DNA of 64,000 nt from Massilia soli (lineage in GTDB: Bacteria; Pseudomonadota; Gammaproteobacteria; Burkholderiales; Burkholderiaceae_D), in the NCBI RefSeq assembly GCF_016809835.1, contig NZ_JAFBIL020000006.1, positions 124,001-188,000 of the forward strand, read 5' to 3'. Below, piece after piece: positions 27,852-36,921 of the stretch. The notes beneath the pieces were generated by a model. It saw only the letters and a program-made list of their open reading frames with translations, was not told where the DNA came from and did not search any database. A program made the translations under genes and the position numbers. How positions within the stretch are numbered: the stretch's first letter is position 1; every line of letters begins with the position of its first letter.

Positions 27852-28862
27852 ATGATCATTGCAACCCATAGCGGCAAATTCCATGCCGACGACGCCTGGG
27901 CCGTCGCTGTACTGAACATCCTTTTCCCCGATAACGAGATCGTTCGAACGCGCGACCAGGCCAGGATCGACGCCGCCGATTTTGCCATCGATGTCGGCGG
28001 CACCTACGAGCCGGCCAGCGGCCGCTTCGACCATCATCAAAAGGGCTTCGATGTCGCGCGCCCGAGCGGCGTGCCGTACGCCAGCGCAGGGCTGGTATGG
28101 CGCGAGTACGGCGCGCGCTGCGTCGCCGCCCTCGCCGAGACGCATGCCGGGCACCAGCTGCCCGCAGATGCGGCGCGCCAGATCGCGTATGCCATCGACG
28201 ACGACGTGGTGCAGTACCTGGACTTGTCGGATGTGGGCGCGGCCAAGAACGCGCCCGGCGGCTACGGCCTGTCGGCGATTGTCTCCGGCTTCAATCCGAA
28301 CTGGCTGGACGACCAGCGCACCGGGTATGGCGAGCCGGCCGAAGCGTATCGCCTCAGCCAGTTCCGGCGCGCGATGGAAGTGCTGGCCGATGTCCTGGTC
28401 AACCAGGTCAAGTACCGTGTCGGCGCGCTGCTGGCGCTCGAACAGGTGCGCCAGGCGGAGCCGCTTGAGAATGGCCGCGTGCTGTTCCTGAAAAACGGCG
28501 CGCTGCCGTGGACCACCGTGGTGCGCAAGGAGATGCCGAAGGTGCTGTTCGTGGTCAGCTTCAGCATCGCCGACCAGCGCCACATGCTGCACACGATTCC
28601 CGTCAGCCCGGACAACTTTACCGCGCGCGCCGACCTGCCCGAGGCATGGGCCGGCTTGCGCGATGAGGACCTGGCAGCCGTGACCGGCGTGGCCGACGCG
28701 ATCTTCTGCCACAACGGCAGGTTCATCGCGGCGGCGAAATCGTACGACGGCGCGCTGACGATGGCGCGCCAGGCCTTGCAGGCGATTGACGATGGCATGC
28801 CGGCGCGCGTGCGCGAAGCGGTCGGCGCCGGCGCTAACGCGCCCGAACAACCGGCCCGCTGA
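27852..28862 (+). CDS. MYG1-family protein (DHH-like nuclease/phosphoesterase fold)
   Basis: 336 aa. N-terminal metal motifs are THSGKFHADDAWAVAVL and GGRFDHHQKGF-like (SGRFDHHQKGFD), with further family segments in AIDDDVVQYLDL and RRAMEVLADVLVNQV. Eukaryotic MYG1 is a 3'-5' exoribonuclease; the bacterial role is not established. Its last 12 or so codons are copied three more times in the tandem array downstream, which begins at its stop codon. Confidence 0.88.
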   Translation: MIIATHSGKFHADDAWAVAVLNILFPDNEIVRTRDQARIDAADFAIDVGGTYEPASGRFDHHQKGFDVARPSGVPYASAGLVWREYGARCVAALAETHAGHQLPADAARQIAYAIDDDVVQYLDLSDVGAAKNAPGGYGLSAIVSGFNPNWLDDQRTGYGEPAEAYRLSQFRRAMEVLADVLVNQVKYRVGALLALEQVRQAEPLENGRVLFLKNGALPWTTVVRKEMPKVLFVVSFSIADQRHMLHTIPVSPDNFTARADLPEAWAGLRDEDLAAVTGVADAIFCHNGRFIAAAKSYDGALTMARQALQAIDDGMPARVREAVGAGANAPEQPAR

Positions 28863-29462
28863 TCACGTCGTTCCCGCGAAAGCGGGAACCCATGCGGAGT
28901 ATGGTTTCCCGCCTGCGCGGGAACGACGCAACTCAGGTCGGCGTATCGACCTGATCCCAGCCGGCGTGCTGGAAGCGCACCAGCGCGCAGACGCTAACGG
29001 ACCCGAACAGCCGGTCCGCTAATCACGTCGTTCCCGCGAAAGCGGGAACCCATGCAGAGTATGGTTTCCCGCCTGCGCGGGAACGACGCAACTCAGGTCG
29101 GCGTATCGACCTGATCCCAGCCGGCGTGCTGGAAGCGCACCAGCGCGCCGACGCTAACGGACCCGAACAGCCGGTCCGCTAATCACGTCGTTCCCGCGAA
29201 AGCGGGAACCCATGCAGAGTATGGTTTCCCGCCTGCGCGGGAACGACGCAACTCAGGTCGGCGTATCGACCTGATCCCGGCCGGCGTGCTGGAAGCGCAC
29301 CAGCGCGCCGGCGCTAACGCCCCGAACAGCCGATCCGCTAATCACGTCGTTCCCGCGAAAGCGGGAACCCATGCAGAGTATGGTTTCCCGCCTGCGCGGG
29401 AACGACGCAACTCAGGTCGGCGTATCGACCTGATCCCAGCCGGCGTGCTGGAAGCGCACCAG
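28862..29462. repeat. Tandem array, 160-bp unit, about 3.75 copies, made of two gene ends and a REP palindrome
   Basis: Units begin at 28862, 29022, 29182 and 29341 (periods 160, 160, 159). The last is partial and runs into the 3' end of the DUF4272 gene. Each unit contains a REP palindrome (arms TCGTTCCCGCG and CGCGGGAACGA), then the last 17 codons plus stop of the minus-strand DUF4272 gene. In full units it closes with the last dozen codons of the plus-strand MYG1 gene. The units are nearly identical with scattered single-base changes. There are no spacers, so it is not CRISPR. Confidence 0.93.
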
Positions 29463-30488
29463 CCAGTTCAGCGCGTGGTGGCGCTCCATGACCACGTCGA
29501 CATCCACGCCCGGCGTGGCCGTGCGCTTCTTCAGGCGCTGCTGGCGGATGTGCCAGTGCACGCGATAAGTCAGGTCGAGCGCGTCGAGAATCTCGGCGCC
29601 GGCGCGCACCACAGGGCCGCGCATCTCGATCATCTTCGCCACCGTGGTGGCGGTGTCGCAGGCCTCGGCGGGAAACGCCAGCGTGTCGACCAGGCCAAGC
29701 GCCCACTCCAGCAGATGCAGGCTCTCGTAGCGCCAGATGAACTGCGCGCACTCTTCCTGCGACGGCGCCTCTTTCTCCAGGAACGCGCGCTCTTCCGGCG
29801 ACAGATAATCGTCCGCCAGCGGCATTTTCGACAGCAGCGTCTCGGCGCTCATCGGCTCGCCCGAGGCGACCGATTCTGCGCGCAGCGAGATCAGCAGCAG
29901 CGCGCGTGCGCGGCCGATGATGTCGTCGCGGTCCTGCAGCACCAGTTCATCTTCGCTGATCAGCGGCGGCAAGGTATCCGGAACCTCGATGCCGCGTGCC
30001 GCCAGCGCCGCCTCGCTGGCCGCCTTGCGGGTCCAGGCCTGCGCCGGATACGGCATGAGCGCCTGCGCATCGGTGCTGCCGTCGTTCTCGTCGACCAGCA
30101 CCAGCCCGTCGGGGTCGCGCACCTGGCCGTCCTTGGTGAACAGGATGGCGTTGGATTGCTTCGCCCACGCATACAGCGCGGCGGTGTCGTCGGCGCCGAT
30201 GCTGATGGCGAGGTGGTGGTGGACGCGCTGCAGGTGCAGGATCACGTGGTATTTTTCGCGCGACATCTGGCCGTCGCCCCGGTCCAGCACATAGCCGCAG
30301 AAGTCGTTCAGGTGCGCCAGCAGCTCTTCGTCGCCAATGTCGCGGCGCAGGTGCAGCACGTGGGCGAACGGCGGCTTGGGAATCTCTACCCGGGTGCAGT
30401 AGGCGTTGAACAGCAGCGTCTCGCCGGTCGGCGCAGCGGGCGCCGCGGCCTGGCGGGTCGGGAGCAGGCCTCGAAGTTTTTCAAGCAT
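29412..30488 (-). CDS. DUF4272 domain-containing protein
   Basis: 358 aa, no signal peptide or membrane segment. The central region (IIGRARALLLISLRAESVASGE, YLSPEERAFLEKEAPSQEECAQFIWRYESLHLLEWALGLVDTLAFP) fits DUF4272, and the C-terminus carries DLTYRVHWHIRQQRLKK. The function is unknown. It begins 2 bp after proB and is probably co-transcribed with it. Its last 17 codons (LVRFQHAGWDQVDTPT) lie inside the last unit of the 160-bp array, so array changes could alter its end. Confidence 0.78.
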   Translation of the reverse strand: MLEKLRGLLPTRQAAAPAAPTGETLLFNAYCTRVEIPKPPFAHVLHLRRDIGDEELLAHLNDFCGYVLDRGDGQMSREKYHVILHLQRVHHHLAISIGADDTAALYAWAKQSNAILFTKDGQVRDPDGLVLVDENDGSTDAQALMPYPAQAWTRKAASEAALAARGIEVPDTLPPLISEDELVLQDRDDIIGRARALLLISLRAESVASGEPMSAETLLSKMPLADDYLSPEERAFLEKEAPSQEECAQFIWRYESLHLLEWALGLVDTLAFPAEACDTATTVAKMIEMRGPVVRAGAEILDALDLTYRVHWHIRQQRLKKRTATPGVDVDVVMERHHALNWLVRFQHAGWDQVDTPT

Positions 30489-30490
30489 CG

Positions 30491-31609
30491 TCAGATCAGT
30501 ACCATGTTGTCGCGGTGGATAAGCTCGGGCCCTTCGAGAAAGCCGAGAATTGATTCAATGTCGGTGGACGGCTTGCGCATGATGCGGCGCGCCTCCGAGC
30601 TAGTATAGTTGGATATGCCGCGCGCGACCGGCGTTCCGTCCTCCGACAGGCAGGTAATCACCGCGCCGCGGCCAAATTCGCCCCTGACCTCGACCACGCC
30701 GATCGGCAGCAGCGACTTTCCTTCCCTGGTCAGCTTGGCCACCGCGCCGCCGTCGAGCACCACTTTGCCCGCCGTGTGCAGGTGATCCGACATCCACTGC
30801 TTGCGCGCGGTGGTGCGGCCGGTCTGCGCCAGCAGGCAGGTGCCGATCGCCTCGCCGCCGGCCAGCCGCGTGAGCACATTGTCTTCGCGGCCCCAGGCGA
30901 TCACGGTGTCGGCGCCCGAGCGCGCGGCGCGCCTGGCGGCGAGGATCTTGGTCAGCATGCCGCCGCGCCCAAGGGCGCTGCCGGCGCCGCCGGCCATCGC
31001 TTCGAGCGCCGGGTCGCCGGCCTTGCCGTCGGCGATCAGGTACGCCGCAGGGTCCTTGCGCGGGTCGGCGCTGAACAGGCCTTTCTGGTCGGTCAGGATG
31101 ATCAGCGCGTCGGCTTCGATCAGGTTGGCCACCAGCGCGCCGAGGGTGTCGTTGTCGCCGAACTTGATCTCGTCGGTGACCACGGTGTCGTTCTCGTTGA
31201 TGATCGGGACCACCCCGAAACGCAGCAAGGTGGTCAGGGTCGAGCGCGCGTTGAGGTAGCGTTCGCGGTCGGCCAGGTCGGCGTGGGTCAGCAGCACCTG
31301 GGCGGTGCCCAGGCCATGCGCGCGGAAGCTGGTTTCGTAGATTTGCGCCAGGCCCATCTGGCCGACGGCGGCGCAGGCCTGCAGCTCGTGGATATCGGTG
31401 GGACGCTTGTCGAAGCGCAGGCGCAGCATGCCTTCGGCGATCGCGCCGGAGCTGACCAGCACGACTTCCTTGCCGAGGGCGCGCAGCGCGGAGATTTGCG
31501 CGGCCCAGCGCGCGATGGCGGCGTGGTCGAGTCCGCGGCCGTCGTTGGTGACCAGCGAGGAGCCGACCTTGATGATGATGCGGTTAGCTTTTTGTATGAC
31601 TGAGTTCAT
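30491..31609 (-). CDS. proB: Glutamate 5-kinase
   Basis: 372 aa. The amino-acid-kinase domain has [60 protein letters not shown] and [12 protein letters not shown]. The C-terminal PUA domain has [25 protein letters not shown]. It performs the first step of proline synthesis, making glutamyl-5-phosphate, and is normally feedback-inhibited by proline. The ATG at 31609 lies within the end of the upstream membrane-protein gene (26-bp overlap). The frame extends to 31624. Confidence 0.96.
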   Translation of the reverse strand: MNSVIQKANRIIIKVGSSLVTNDGRGLDHAAIARWAAQISALRALGKEVVLVSSGAIAEGMLRLRFDKRPTDIHELQACAAVGQMGLAQIYETSFRAHGLGTAQVLLTHADLADRERYLNARSTLTTLLRFGVVPIINENDTVVTDEIKFGDNDTLGALVANLIEADALIILTDQKGLFSADPRKDPAAYLIADGKAGDPALEAMAGGAGSALGRGGMLTKILAARRAARSGADTVIAWGREDNVLTRLAGGEAIGTCLLAQTGRTTARKQWMSDHLHTAGKVVLDGGAVAKLTREGKSLLPIGVVEVRGEFGRGAVITCLSEDGTPVARGISNYTSSEARRIMRKPSTDIESILGFLEGPELIHRDNMVLI

Positions 31610-32003
31610 CGGCGCGCGTTCCAACAGGTCGCGGGCGCAGCGCCAGCAGCCCGAGGCCGCCCAACAGCTCCAACCCGCATATGACTAACAAAAAACCCTG
31701 GGGCAGGCCGATCGCGAAGGCCGCGATGAAGCGGCCGGCCGGCTGCGCCAGGAGGAATAATGCTGTGATATCGCCGAGGAGTGGCTGGTCGCCGTGCCTT
31801 GCCGCCAGCAGCGCCAGTCCCGCGGTCGCGAGACGGACGCCGACATAGATGGCGAAAAACTGGCTGTAGCCGTTGACGCCAACGAGTAGCATTCCCATGC
31901 TGCCGGCCACGCGGTCAGGATCGAGCAGGGCCGCCAGCGCGGCCAGCGAGCTGGCGATGGCGATGAGCTTGAGCAGCGAATGTCGCAGCCGCGCCCGTTG
32001 CAT
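31584..32003 (-). CDS. Small membrane protein, DUF4345-like
   Basis: 139 aa from ATG 32003, with about four hydrophobic segments ([72 protein letters not shown]). [18 protein letters not shown] resembles the DUF4345 family. It lies between obgE (15 bp upstream) and proB (overlapping), so it is likely part of one transcript. The frame extends upstream to 32165 within obgE, but that part has no protein character of its own. Confidence 0.65.
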   Translation of the reverse strand: MQRARLRHSLLKLIAIASSLAALAALLDPDRVAGSMGMLLVGVNGYSQFFAIYVGVRLATAGLALLAARHGDQPLLGDITALFLLAQPAGRFIAAFAIGLPQGFLLVICGLELLGGLGLLALRPRPVGTRADELSHTKS

Positions 32004-32017
32004 GGGAACTGCCAATT

Positions 32018-33127
32018 CTAGTCCAGAATCTTGAAACGTGGATCGTCCGGGTCGATCGATGCAATACCGCGCGCTTCTTCGGTCATCTGGGTTTCTTCGG
32101 CGCGGTGCTCGCTGTTGCGCTTTTCTTCCAGGTGCAGGTAGATGGCGTTGACCAGTTCCTGGCAACCTTCGCGGTTGAGCGCCGAGATCTCGAACACAGG
32201 GCCCTTCCAGGCCATGCGCTTGACGAAGTCCTTGACCACCTTCTTGCGATCGCCCTCAGGGACGACGTCGAGCTTGTTGAGCACCAGCCAGCGCGGCTTG
32301 TTGAGCAGCGATTCATCGTACTTCTCGAGTTCCTTGACCAGCGCCTTGGCTTCCTTAACCGGGTCGACGTTGGTCTCGAACGGCGCCAGGTCGACGATGT
32401 GCAGCAGCAGGCCGGTGCGCTGCAGGTGGCGCAGGAACTGGTGGCCGAGGCCGGCGCCTTCGGAGGCGCCCTCGATCAGGCCGGGAATGTCGGCGATGAC
32501 GAAGCTCTTCTCGTGCGACACGCGCACCACGCCCAGGTTCGGGTGCAGTGTGGTGAACGGGTAGTCGGCGATCTTCGGCTTGGCGTTCGATACCGCCGTG
32601 ATGAAGGTCGACTTGCCGGCGTTGGGCATGCCGAGCAGGCCGACGTCGGCCAGCACCTTCAGTTCCAGGCGCAGTTCGCGGCGCTCGCCTTCCTTGCCTT
32701 CGGTCTTTTGACGCGGGGCGCGGTTGGTCGAGGACTTGAAGTGGATGTTGCCCCAGCCGCCCTCGCCGCCTTTGGCGAGCAGTTCGGTCTGGCCGTGTTC
32801 GGTCAGGTCGGCGATGATTTCGCCATTGACGTTATCGACGATGAGCGTGCCGACCGGCATGCGCAGGACGATGTCGTCCGCGCCCTTGCCGTAGCAATCG
32901 GAGCCGCGGCCGGCTTCGCCGTCGCGCGCTTTATGCATCTTGGAGTAGCGGAAGTCCACCAAGGTGTTGATGTTGCGATCCGCAACCGCCCAGATGGAGC
33001 CGCCCTTGCCGCCGTCGCCGCCGTCAGGACCGCCGAACGGGCGGAACTTCTCGCGGCAGAACGATGCGCAGCCATTGCCGCCGTCGCCACCGATGACTTC
33101 GATTCTTGCTTCGTCGATAAACTTCAT
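32018..33127 (-). CDS. obgE: GTPase ObgE/CgtA
   Basis: 369 aa. The glycine-rich Obg domain ([25 protein letters not shown]) is followed by a G domain with G1 [10 protein letters not shown]3 [10 protein letters not shown]4 NKLD and G5-like EISALN. It has a short acidic C-terminus ([15 protein letters not shown]). ObgE binds the 50S ribosomal subunit and acts in its maturation and stress control. The order rplU-rpmA-obgE is widely conserved. Confidence 0.97.
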   Translation of the reverse strand: MKFIDEARIEVIGGDGGNGCASFCREKFRPFGGPDGGDGGKGGSIWAVADRNINTLVDFRYSKMHKARDGEAGRGSDCYGKGADDIVLRMPVGTLIVDNVNGEIIADLTEHGQTELLAKGGEGGWGNIHFKSSTNRAPRQKTEGKEGERRELRLELKVLADVGLLGMPNAGKSTFITAVSNAKPKIADYPFTTLHPNLGVVRVSHEKSFVIADIPGLIEGASEGAGLGHQFLRHLQRTGLLLHIVDLAPFETNVDPVKEAKALVKELEKYDESLLNKPRWLVLNKLDVVPEGDRKKVVKDFVKRMAWKGPVFEISALNREGCQELVNAIYLHLEEKRNSEHRAEETQMTEEARGIASIDPDDPRFKILD

Positions 33128-33147
33128 AATTTTGTACCGCCATAAAA

Positions 33148-33180
33148 CTAAAAAGGCTCTACCTTGGGCAGAGCCTTTCG
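33148..33180 (-). terminator. Terminator between rpmA and obgE
   Basis: AAAGGCTCT (33152-33160) pairs with AGAGCCTTT (33170-33178) around a 9-nt loop. On the minus strand it is followed by TTTTTAGTTTTA. It would end most rplU-rpmA transcripts while leaving some read-through into obgE. Confidence 0.8.
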
Positions 33181-33231
33181 ATGGAAGGCTTGCGCCTTAC
33201 AATGTTGCGCCGCGAGCGGCGCGAGCGCGTC

Positions 33232-33504
33232 TTACGCTGCTGCCGTTTGAGCGGCAACCACGGTAACGAACTGCTTCGAGCCAATGCCCTTTTTCACGAA
33301 CTTGACGGTACCGTCGACCAGTGCGAACAGGGTGTGATCCTTGCCCGTACCGACGTTGGTGCCCGCGCGAACTGGGGTACCGCGCTGGCGAATGATGATG
33401 CCGCCTGCGTTGATGACCTGGCCGCCGTAAACCTTAACGCCAAGGCGCTTTGATTCTGAGTCACGGCCGTTGCGCGTTGTGCCGCCGCCTTTTTTGTGTG
33501 CCAT
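33232..33504 (-). CDS. rpmA: 50S ribosomal protein bL27
   Basis: 90 aa, beginning [24 protein letters not shown], which is the universal bL27 N-terminus. It contains [15 protein letters not shown] and [13 protein letters not shown]. The N-terminal residues reach the peptidyl-transferase centre. It follows rplU by 43 bp in the same operon. Confidence 0.98.
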   Translation of the reverse strand: MAHKKGGGTTRNGRDSESKRLGVKVYGGQVINAGGIIIRQRGTPVRAGTNVGTGKDHTLFALVDGTVKFVKKGIGSKQFVTVVAAQTAAA

Positions 33505-33547
33505 TTAGATGCTCCTTGATAGCTTGATTAAATCGGGCAAACAGCAA

Positions 33548-33859
33548 TTAGCCGTTGATCGATACGATTTGGATTTCGGTGTAGTTCTGACGATGGCCTT
33601 GGTGCTTCTGGTAGTGCTTACGACGACGCATCTTGAAAATCTTCACCTTATCGTGACGACCGTGTGCCACAACAGTAACCAGAACCGTTGCACCTTCGAC
33701 CAATGGCGCACCAAACTTGATGGTGTCGCCCGCGCCTACTGCGAGTACTTGATCGATGGTGAGTTCGGAACCAATGTCTGCCGGTATCTGTTCTACTTTA
33801 AGTTTTTCGCCAGCGACAACTTTGTATTGTTTGCCACCGGTTTTTATGACCGCGTACAT
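33548..33859 (-). CDS. rplU: 50S ribosomal protein bL21
   Basis: 103 aa, starting [14 protein letters not shown] and including [24 protein letters not shown], the bL21 signature. ATG 33859 is the family start; the frame extends 18 nt further. A near-consensus sigma-70 promoter lies 60 bp upstream. Confidence 0.98.
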   Translation of the reverse strand: MYAVIKTGGKQYKVVAGEKLKVEQIPADIGSELTIDQVLAVGAGDTIKFGAPLVEGATVLVTVVAHGRHDKVKIFKMRRRKHYQKHQGHRQNYTEIQIVSING

Positions 33860-33918
33860 GATTTGAAACCTCATCAAATGTTAGAAAATTTCCCTGGCCG
33901 GAAGCCGGGGAACCGCGA

Positions 33919-33947
33919 ATTATACACGGGATGGGTTTTCGCGTCAA
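33919..33947 (-). promoter_or_regulatory. Sigma-70 promoter of rplU-rpmA
   Basis: On the minus strand TTGACG (33947-33942) and TATAAT (33924-33919) are separated by exactly 17 nt, with TG before the -10. Near-consensus strength fits a ribosomal protein operon. Confidence 0.85.
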
Positions 33948-34088
33948 AAGGTGTGCACAAGCCCGGCAGTTCGTGGTATGTCAGCAACTTTGCCCAGCAG
34001 CCCTTGCACGAGAGCCAATGTTGCCATTGGGACGACAACGCGTGCTTGTCGTATAATCCCCACACCTAACGTCCAATGCAGGTTCGCC

Positions 34089-35072
34089 TTGTCCGCCGCT
34101 ACCCCACAACAGAATAACATCGCCCACTCGATCGCTCCAGACATGGAGGCGGTCAACAAGGTGATCCGTGAACGCCTGCATTCCGAAGTCACGCTGGTCA
34201 ACCAGATCGCAGAGTACATCATCGGCGCCGGCGGCAAGCGCATCAGGCCGGTGCTGGTGCTGCTCGTTGCCAACGCCTACGGGTACAAAGGCAGCGCCCA
34301 CCACGAGCTGGCGGCAGTCGTCGAGTTCATCCATACGGCCACCCTGCTGCACGACGACGTGGTTGACGAATCGTCGATGCGGCGCGGGCGCCAGACCGCC
34401 AACGCGCTGTTCGGCAACGCGGCCTCGGTGCTGGTGGGCGACTTTTTGTATTCGCGCTCGTTCCAGATGATGGTTGGCCTGAACAATATGCGGGTCATGC
34501 AGATCTTGTCGGATGCCACCAATGTGATCGCCGAAGGCGAAGTGCTGCAGCTGCTCAATATGCACGACCCGGACGTGACCCAGGAAAGCTACCTCAAGGT
34601 CATCCGCTCGAAGACTGCCAAGCTGTTCGAAGCGGCAGCCCAGCTGGGCGCGCTGATTTCGGGCGCCAGCGACGCCGAGATCGATGCCGCTGGCGAATAC
34701 GGCCGTTCGCTCGGCACCGCGTTCCAGCTGATCGACGACGTGCTCGATTATGCCGGCGACGCTGCCGAGATCGGCAAGAATGTCGGCGACGACCTGCGCG
34801 AAGGCAAGCCTACCCTGCCGCTGATCTACCTGATGGAAACGGGCACCCCGGAACAGCGCGAACTGGTGCGCAACTGCATCGAGCAAGGCGACGAGCAGCA
34901 TTTCGATGCGATCCTGTCGGCCATCACCACCAGCGGCGCCCTCGACTACACTCGGCGCGAAGCCGACGTTGCCGCAAAGCGCGCAGCGGACGCGATCGCC
35001 GGACTGCCGGACAGCCCATATAAACAAAGCTTGCTCCAGCTCTGCGCGTTCGCCGTTGACAGGAACCACTGA
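34089..35072 (+). CDS. ispB: Octaprenyl diphosphate synthase (polyprenyl synthetase)
   Basis: About 327 aa if translated from TTG 34089 (SAATPQQNNIAHSIAPDMEAV); an in-frame ATG lies at 34144. The first aspartate-rich motif is LLHDDVVDESSMRRG and the second LIDDVLDYAGD, with GGKRIRPVLVLL near the N-terminus. It builds the ubiquinone side chain from farnesyl diphosphate and isopentenyl diphosphate. It is divergent from rplU, the usual order. A TATAAT lies at 34052-34057 but the -35 is poor. Confidence 0.94.
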   Translation: MSAATPQQNNIAHSIAPDMEAVNKVIRERLHSEVTLVNQIAEYIIGAGGKRIRPVLVLLVANAYGYKGSAHHELAAVVEFIHTATLLHDDVVDESSMRRGRQTANALFGNAASVLVGDFLYSRSFQMMVGLNNMRVMQILSDATNVIAEGEVLQLLNMHDPDVTQESYLKVIRSKTAKLFEAAAQLGALISGASDAEIDAAGEYGRSLGTAFQLIDDVLDYAGDAAEIGKNVGDDLREGKPTLPLIYLMETGTPEQRELVRNCIEQGDEQHFDAILSAITTSGALDYTRREADVAAKRAADAIAGLPDSPYKQSLLQLCAFAVDRNH

Positions 35073-35085
35073 CGTTTCTTAGAAT
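35056..35085 (+). promoter_or_regulatory. Promoter of the tRNA-Pro gene
   Basis: A consensus TTGACA (35056-35061) and TAGAAT (35080-35085) are separated by 18 nt. They overlap the last codons of ispB and lie about 30 bp upstream of the tRNA. Confidence 0.6.
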
Positions 35086-35115
35086 TTAAGCGCTATCTGT
35101 ATATAGGCTGCCCGT

Positions 35116-35192
35116 CGGGGTGTGGCTCAGCCTGGTAGAGCGCTGCGTTCGGGACGCAGAGGCCGGAGGTTCGAATCCTCTCACCCCGACCA
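35116..35192 (+). tRNA. tRNA-Pro, anticodon CGG
   Basis: 77 nt with an encoded CCA end. Acceptor stem CGGGGTG pairs with CACCCCG. The anticodon stem CTGCG/CGCAG encloses the loop TTCGGGA, giving anticodon CGG. The T arm contains GGTTCGAATCC. Read directly from sequence. Confidence 0.97.
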
Positions 35193-35239
35193 GGTCCTGG
35201 GTGCGTCTTGTTATTCTTTAATGCCAACGACTGCTCAAG

Positions 35240-35965
35240 CTATAGCCGCGACCACCCGGCATCTCCGCCCGGGCACGTAATGGTGCCCGCCGTCCCCGCA
35301 CCACCCGCTGAACCCGCGCCAGCCAGTTTGGCCCCATCGCTGCGCTCGATGCCGGAGCCGATGCCGCCGCTCTGGCGACACCAGACCTTGCCGCCGCGGC
35401 GAAAACGGTAAACGATCACGCCGTCGGCCTGCCTCAGGGTTTCCGTCACCGTCGCGAGGGATCGATCGATGTAGGCGCTGTCAAGCGCGCCGCGCAAGCG
35501 GGCAATGGGGAGATCCGGGTCAGGCGCCAGCGGACCTAGTTTGCCCCCGCGCAGCTCGTGGTCGATCGCGCCCACTTGGCGCTTCGCCACTTCCATCAAG
35601 CGATTGACGCCGAGCGCATCGGACGGGCCTTGCCGGGGCGCGGCCCGGTCCTGCGGCGGCTCGTCCTGGTCGAACGGTTCGGCGGCAGGGGCTGTAGCAG
35701 GCTTGGATGCGGGCGCAGCGGCAAGCTGCCGCGCCACGGGGCCAGGCGATATCTGACGCGGTGGCGGCGGCGATGGCGGCGGGTCGGGCGGCGCTGCTGC
35801 GCGCAGCCACGTCAGCGTGAAGTAACGCTGCCGCGCGTGCTGATCGGCCGTTACGTTCGCATTTATCCACCACAGCGCAAGCGCCAGGTGAAGCGCCAGA
35901 ACAAGCGCCATCGGCAGGATCGCCACCGGCTGTTTTCCCGGGCGCCAGCTTGCCAGCCTTGTCAT
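35240..35965 (-). CDS. Hypothetical membrane-anchored proline-rich protein with TonB-like layout
   Basis: 241 aa. A single N-terminal membrane segment (AILPMALVLALHLALALWWI) is followed by a Pro/Ala-rich stretch (PPDPPPSPPPPRQ) and a compact C-terminal region (IVYRFRRGGKVWCRQSGGIGSGIE). The tail (AGAGSAGGAGTAGTITCPGG) is Gly-rich. The order anchor, proline linker, periplasmic domain recalls TonB, but the TonB C-terminal signature is not present and no exbBD genes are adjacent. Function unknown. Confidence 0.6.
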   Translation of the reverse strand: MTRLASWRPGKQPVAILPMALVLALHLALALWWINANVTADQHARQRYFTLTWLRAAAPPDPPPSPPPPRQISPGPVARQLAAAPASKPATAPAAEPFDQDEPPQDRAAPRQGPSDALGVNRLMEVAKRQVGAIDHELRGGKLGPLAPDPDLPIARLRGALDSAYIDRSLATVTETLRQADGVIVYRFRRGGKVWCRQSGGIGSGIERSDGAKLAGAGSAGGAGTAGTITCPGGDAGWSRL

Positions 35966-36310
35966 GTGTGCGGAGTCGCCACTGGGTCCGATGCTATGGT
36001 CATCGGCAACTTACGTAGTGAAAACAGCGTCATTTTCCTTTGTGGTGGGTGCGGCGCCTGGGCTGGTGGCCGAATCATATCTCAGCGGCCGCCGTTGGTG
36101 GCCTAAATAACAATTCCTCCGGAACGAGCATGCCTGCCATTTCCATGTGGCAATCAAATACCCCTTATCACCATCGCTGATGACCGATTCGCGCCCGCTT
36201 CCTCGATATTCACAAAAACTATGATGCACATCAGAAATCTAAATTTTCTTTATACCTTCGACTCTTTTATACTGCACTGCAACAACACATGCAAATAACA
36301 GGAGTTTTAG
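35966..36310. other. Intergenic region, nothing recognised
   Basis: Between divergent genes. The last 80 bp are AT-rich and include a TATACT (36268-36273) that could serve the small gene at 36311, though no convincing -35 precedes it. No RNA family was recognised. Confidence 0.4.
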
Positions 36311-36571
36311 ATGACCACCGCCACTTACCAAGCCACTGACAGCTTGCGTGACTATTTCGCCAACGTCGGCCGCGCCGCCCGCGCCTTCGCCGCGGCGCTG
36401 TTCGCCGCCCAGGAACGCCAATATGTCGCGCAAGTAGTGGCGCCGTCGGACACCGTTTGCCCACGCGTCATGCAAAAAAGCCGCATGCAACTGTTTGCCA
36501 TGGCGCGCAACTGCGAAGACATGGCGCCGTCGCTGGCAGCCGAGCTGCGCTACCTCGCGGCGCGGGGTTGA
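36311..36571 (+). CDS. Small hypothetical protein
   Basis: 86 aa, start MTTATYQATDSLRDYFANVGRAARAFAAALF, with AGGAG 7 nt before the ATG. It is helical and Ala-rich with two cysteines (TVCPRVM, ARNCEDM). No signal peptide or known domain is seen. A promoter-like AT-rich region precedes it and a terminator follows about 210 bp later. Function unknown. Confidence 0.6.
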   Translation: MTTATYQATDSLRDYFANVGRAARAFAAALFAAQERQYVAQVVAPSDTVCPRVMQKSRMQLFAMARNCEDMAPSLAAELRYLAARG

Positions 36572-36573
36572 TC

Positions 36574-36684
36574 ATGGAAATGCTCGGTTTCCTGCCAGGC
36601 GCGATCGCCGCCATTGCAATGGTTGTGCGCATCGTGATGTTTTTCCGTTTTGAGTACAAGTCCGGCGCGAAGTCGGCAGCGTAA
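36574..36684 (+). CDS. Putative small single-span membrane peptide
   Basis: 36 codons, two bases after the stop of the preceding gene: MEMLGFLPGAIAAIAMVVR, then a basic tail with FRFEYKSGAKSAA. One hydrophobic helix followed by positive residues is a common small-membrane-protein layout. No strong Shine-Dalgarno is seen, so translation would depend on coupling. Confidence 0.4.
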   Translation: MEMLGFLPGAIAAIAMVVRIVMFFRFEYKSGAKSAA

Positions 36685-36777
36685 GTCGCAGCCAGCCGCA
36701 AGGGCTGGCTGATCGCAGCGTCCGCGCTGTCGATTGCGTTCAACGGCCCGGGGCGTTCGCCGCCGGGTCCAGTTGAA

Positions 36778-36820
36778 AAGAAACCCGGGACTGTCCACAT
36801 TGGCCAGTCCCGGGTTTTGT
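36778..36820 (+). terminator. Terminator after the small genes
   Basis: AAACCCGGGACTG (36781-36793) pairs with CAGTCCCGGGTTT around an 11-nt loop and ends in TTTTG. The A-rich left side could also let it work in the other direction. Confidence 0.7.
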
Positions 36821-36854
36821 CGTATACGGCCTTCCACACTGGAGGGGACATCGC

Positions 36855-36892
36855 AAAAAAATGCGGGCAGAAAGCTTTCGCCCCCTGCCCGC
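36855..36892 (-). terminator. Terminator of the S8 peptidase gene at 36922-38757
   Basis: GCGGGCAG (36863-36870) pairs with CTGCCCGC (36885-36892), followed on the minus strand by seven T. Confidence 0.8.
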
Positions 36893-36921
36893 AGTACGAG
36901 TCCGCCTCGCCGCTGGACGGT

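Noticed and set aside
28862-29462. CRISPR-like repeat array
   Set aside because: The units are 160 bp, directly adjacent with no unique spacers, and consist of copied gene ends and a REP palindrome. No cas genes are near.
29286-30608. Plus-strand 440-codon frame starting within the tandem array
   Set aside because: It runs antisense through the DUF4272 gene and begins in repeat DNA; no protein family character.
34021-34057. Strong sigma-70 promoter for ispB
   Set aside because: TATAAT is present, but candidate -35 elements are 19 or 25 nt away, so spacing is wrong for a confident call.
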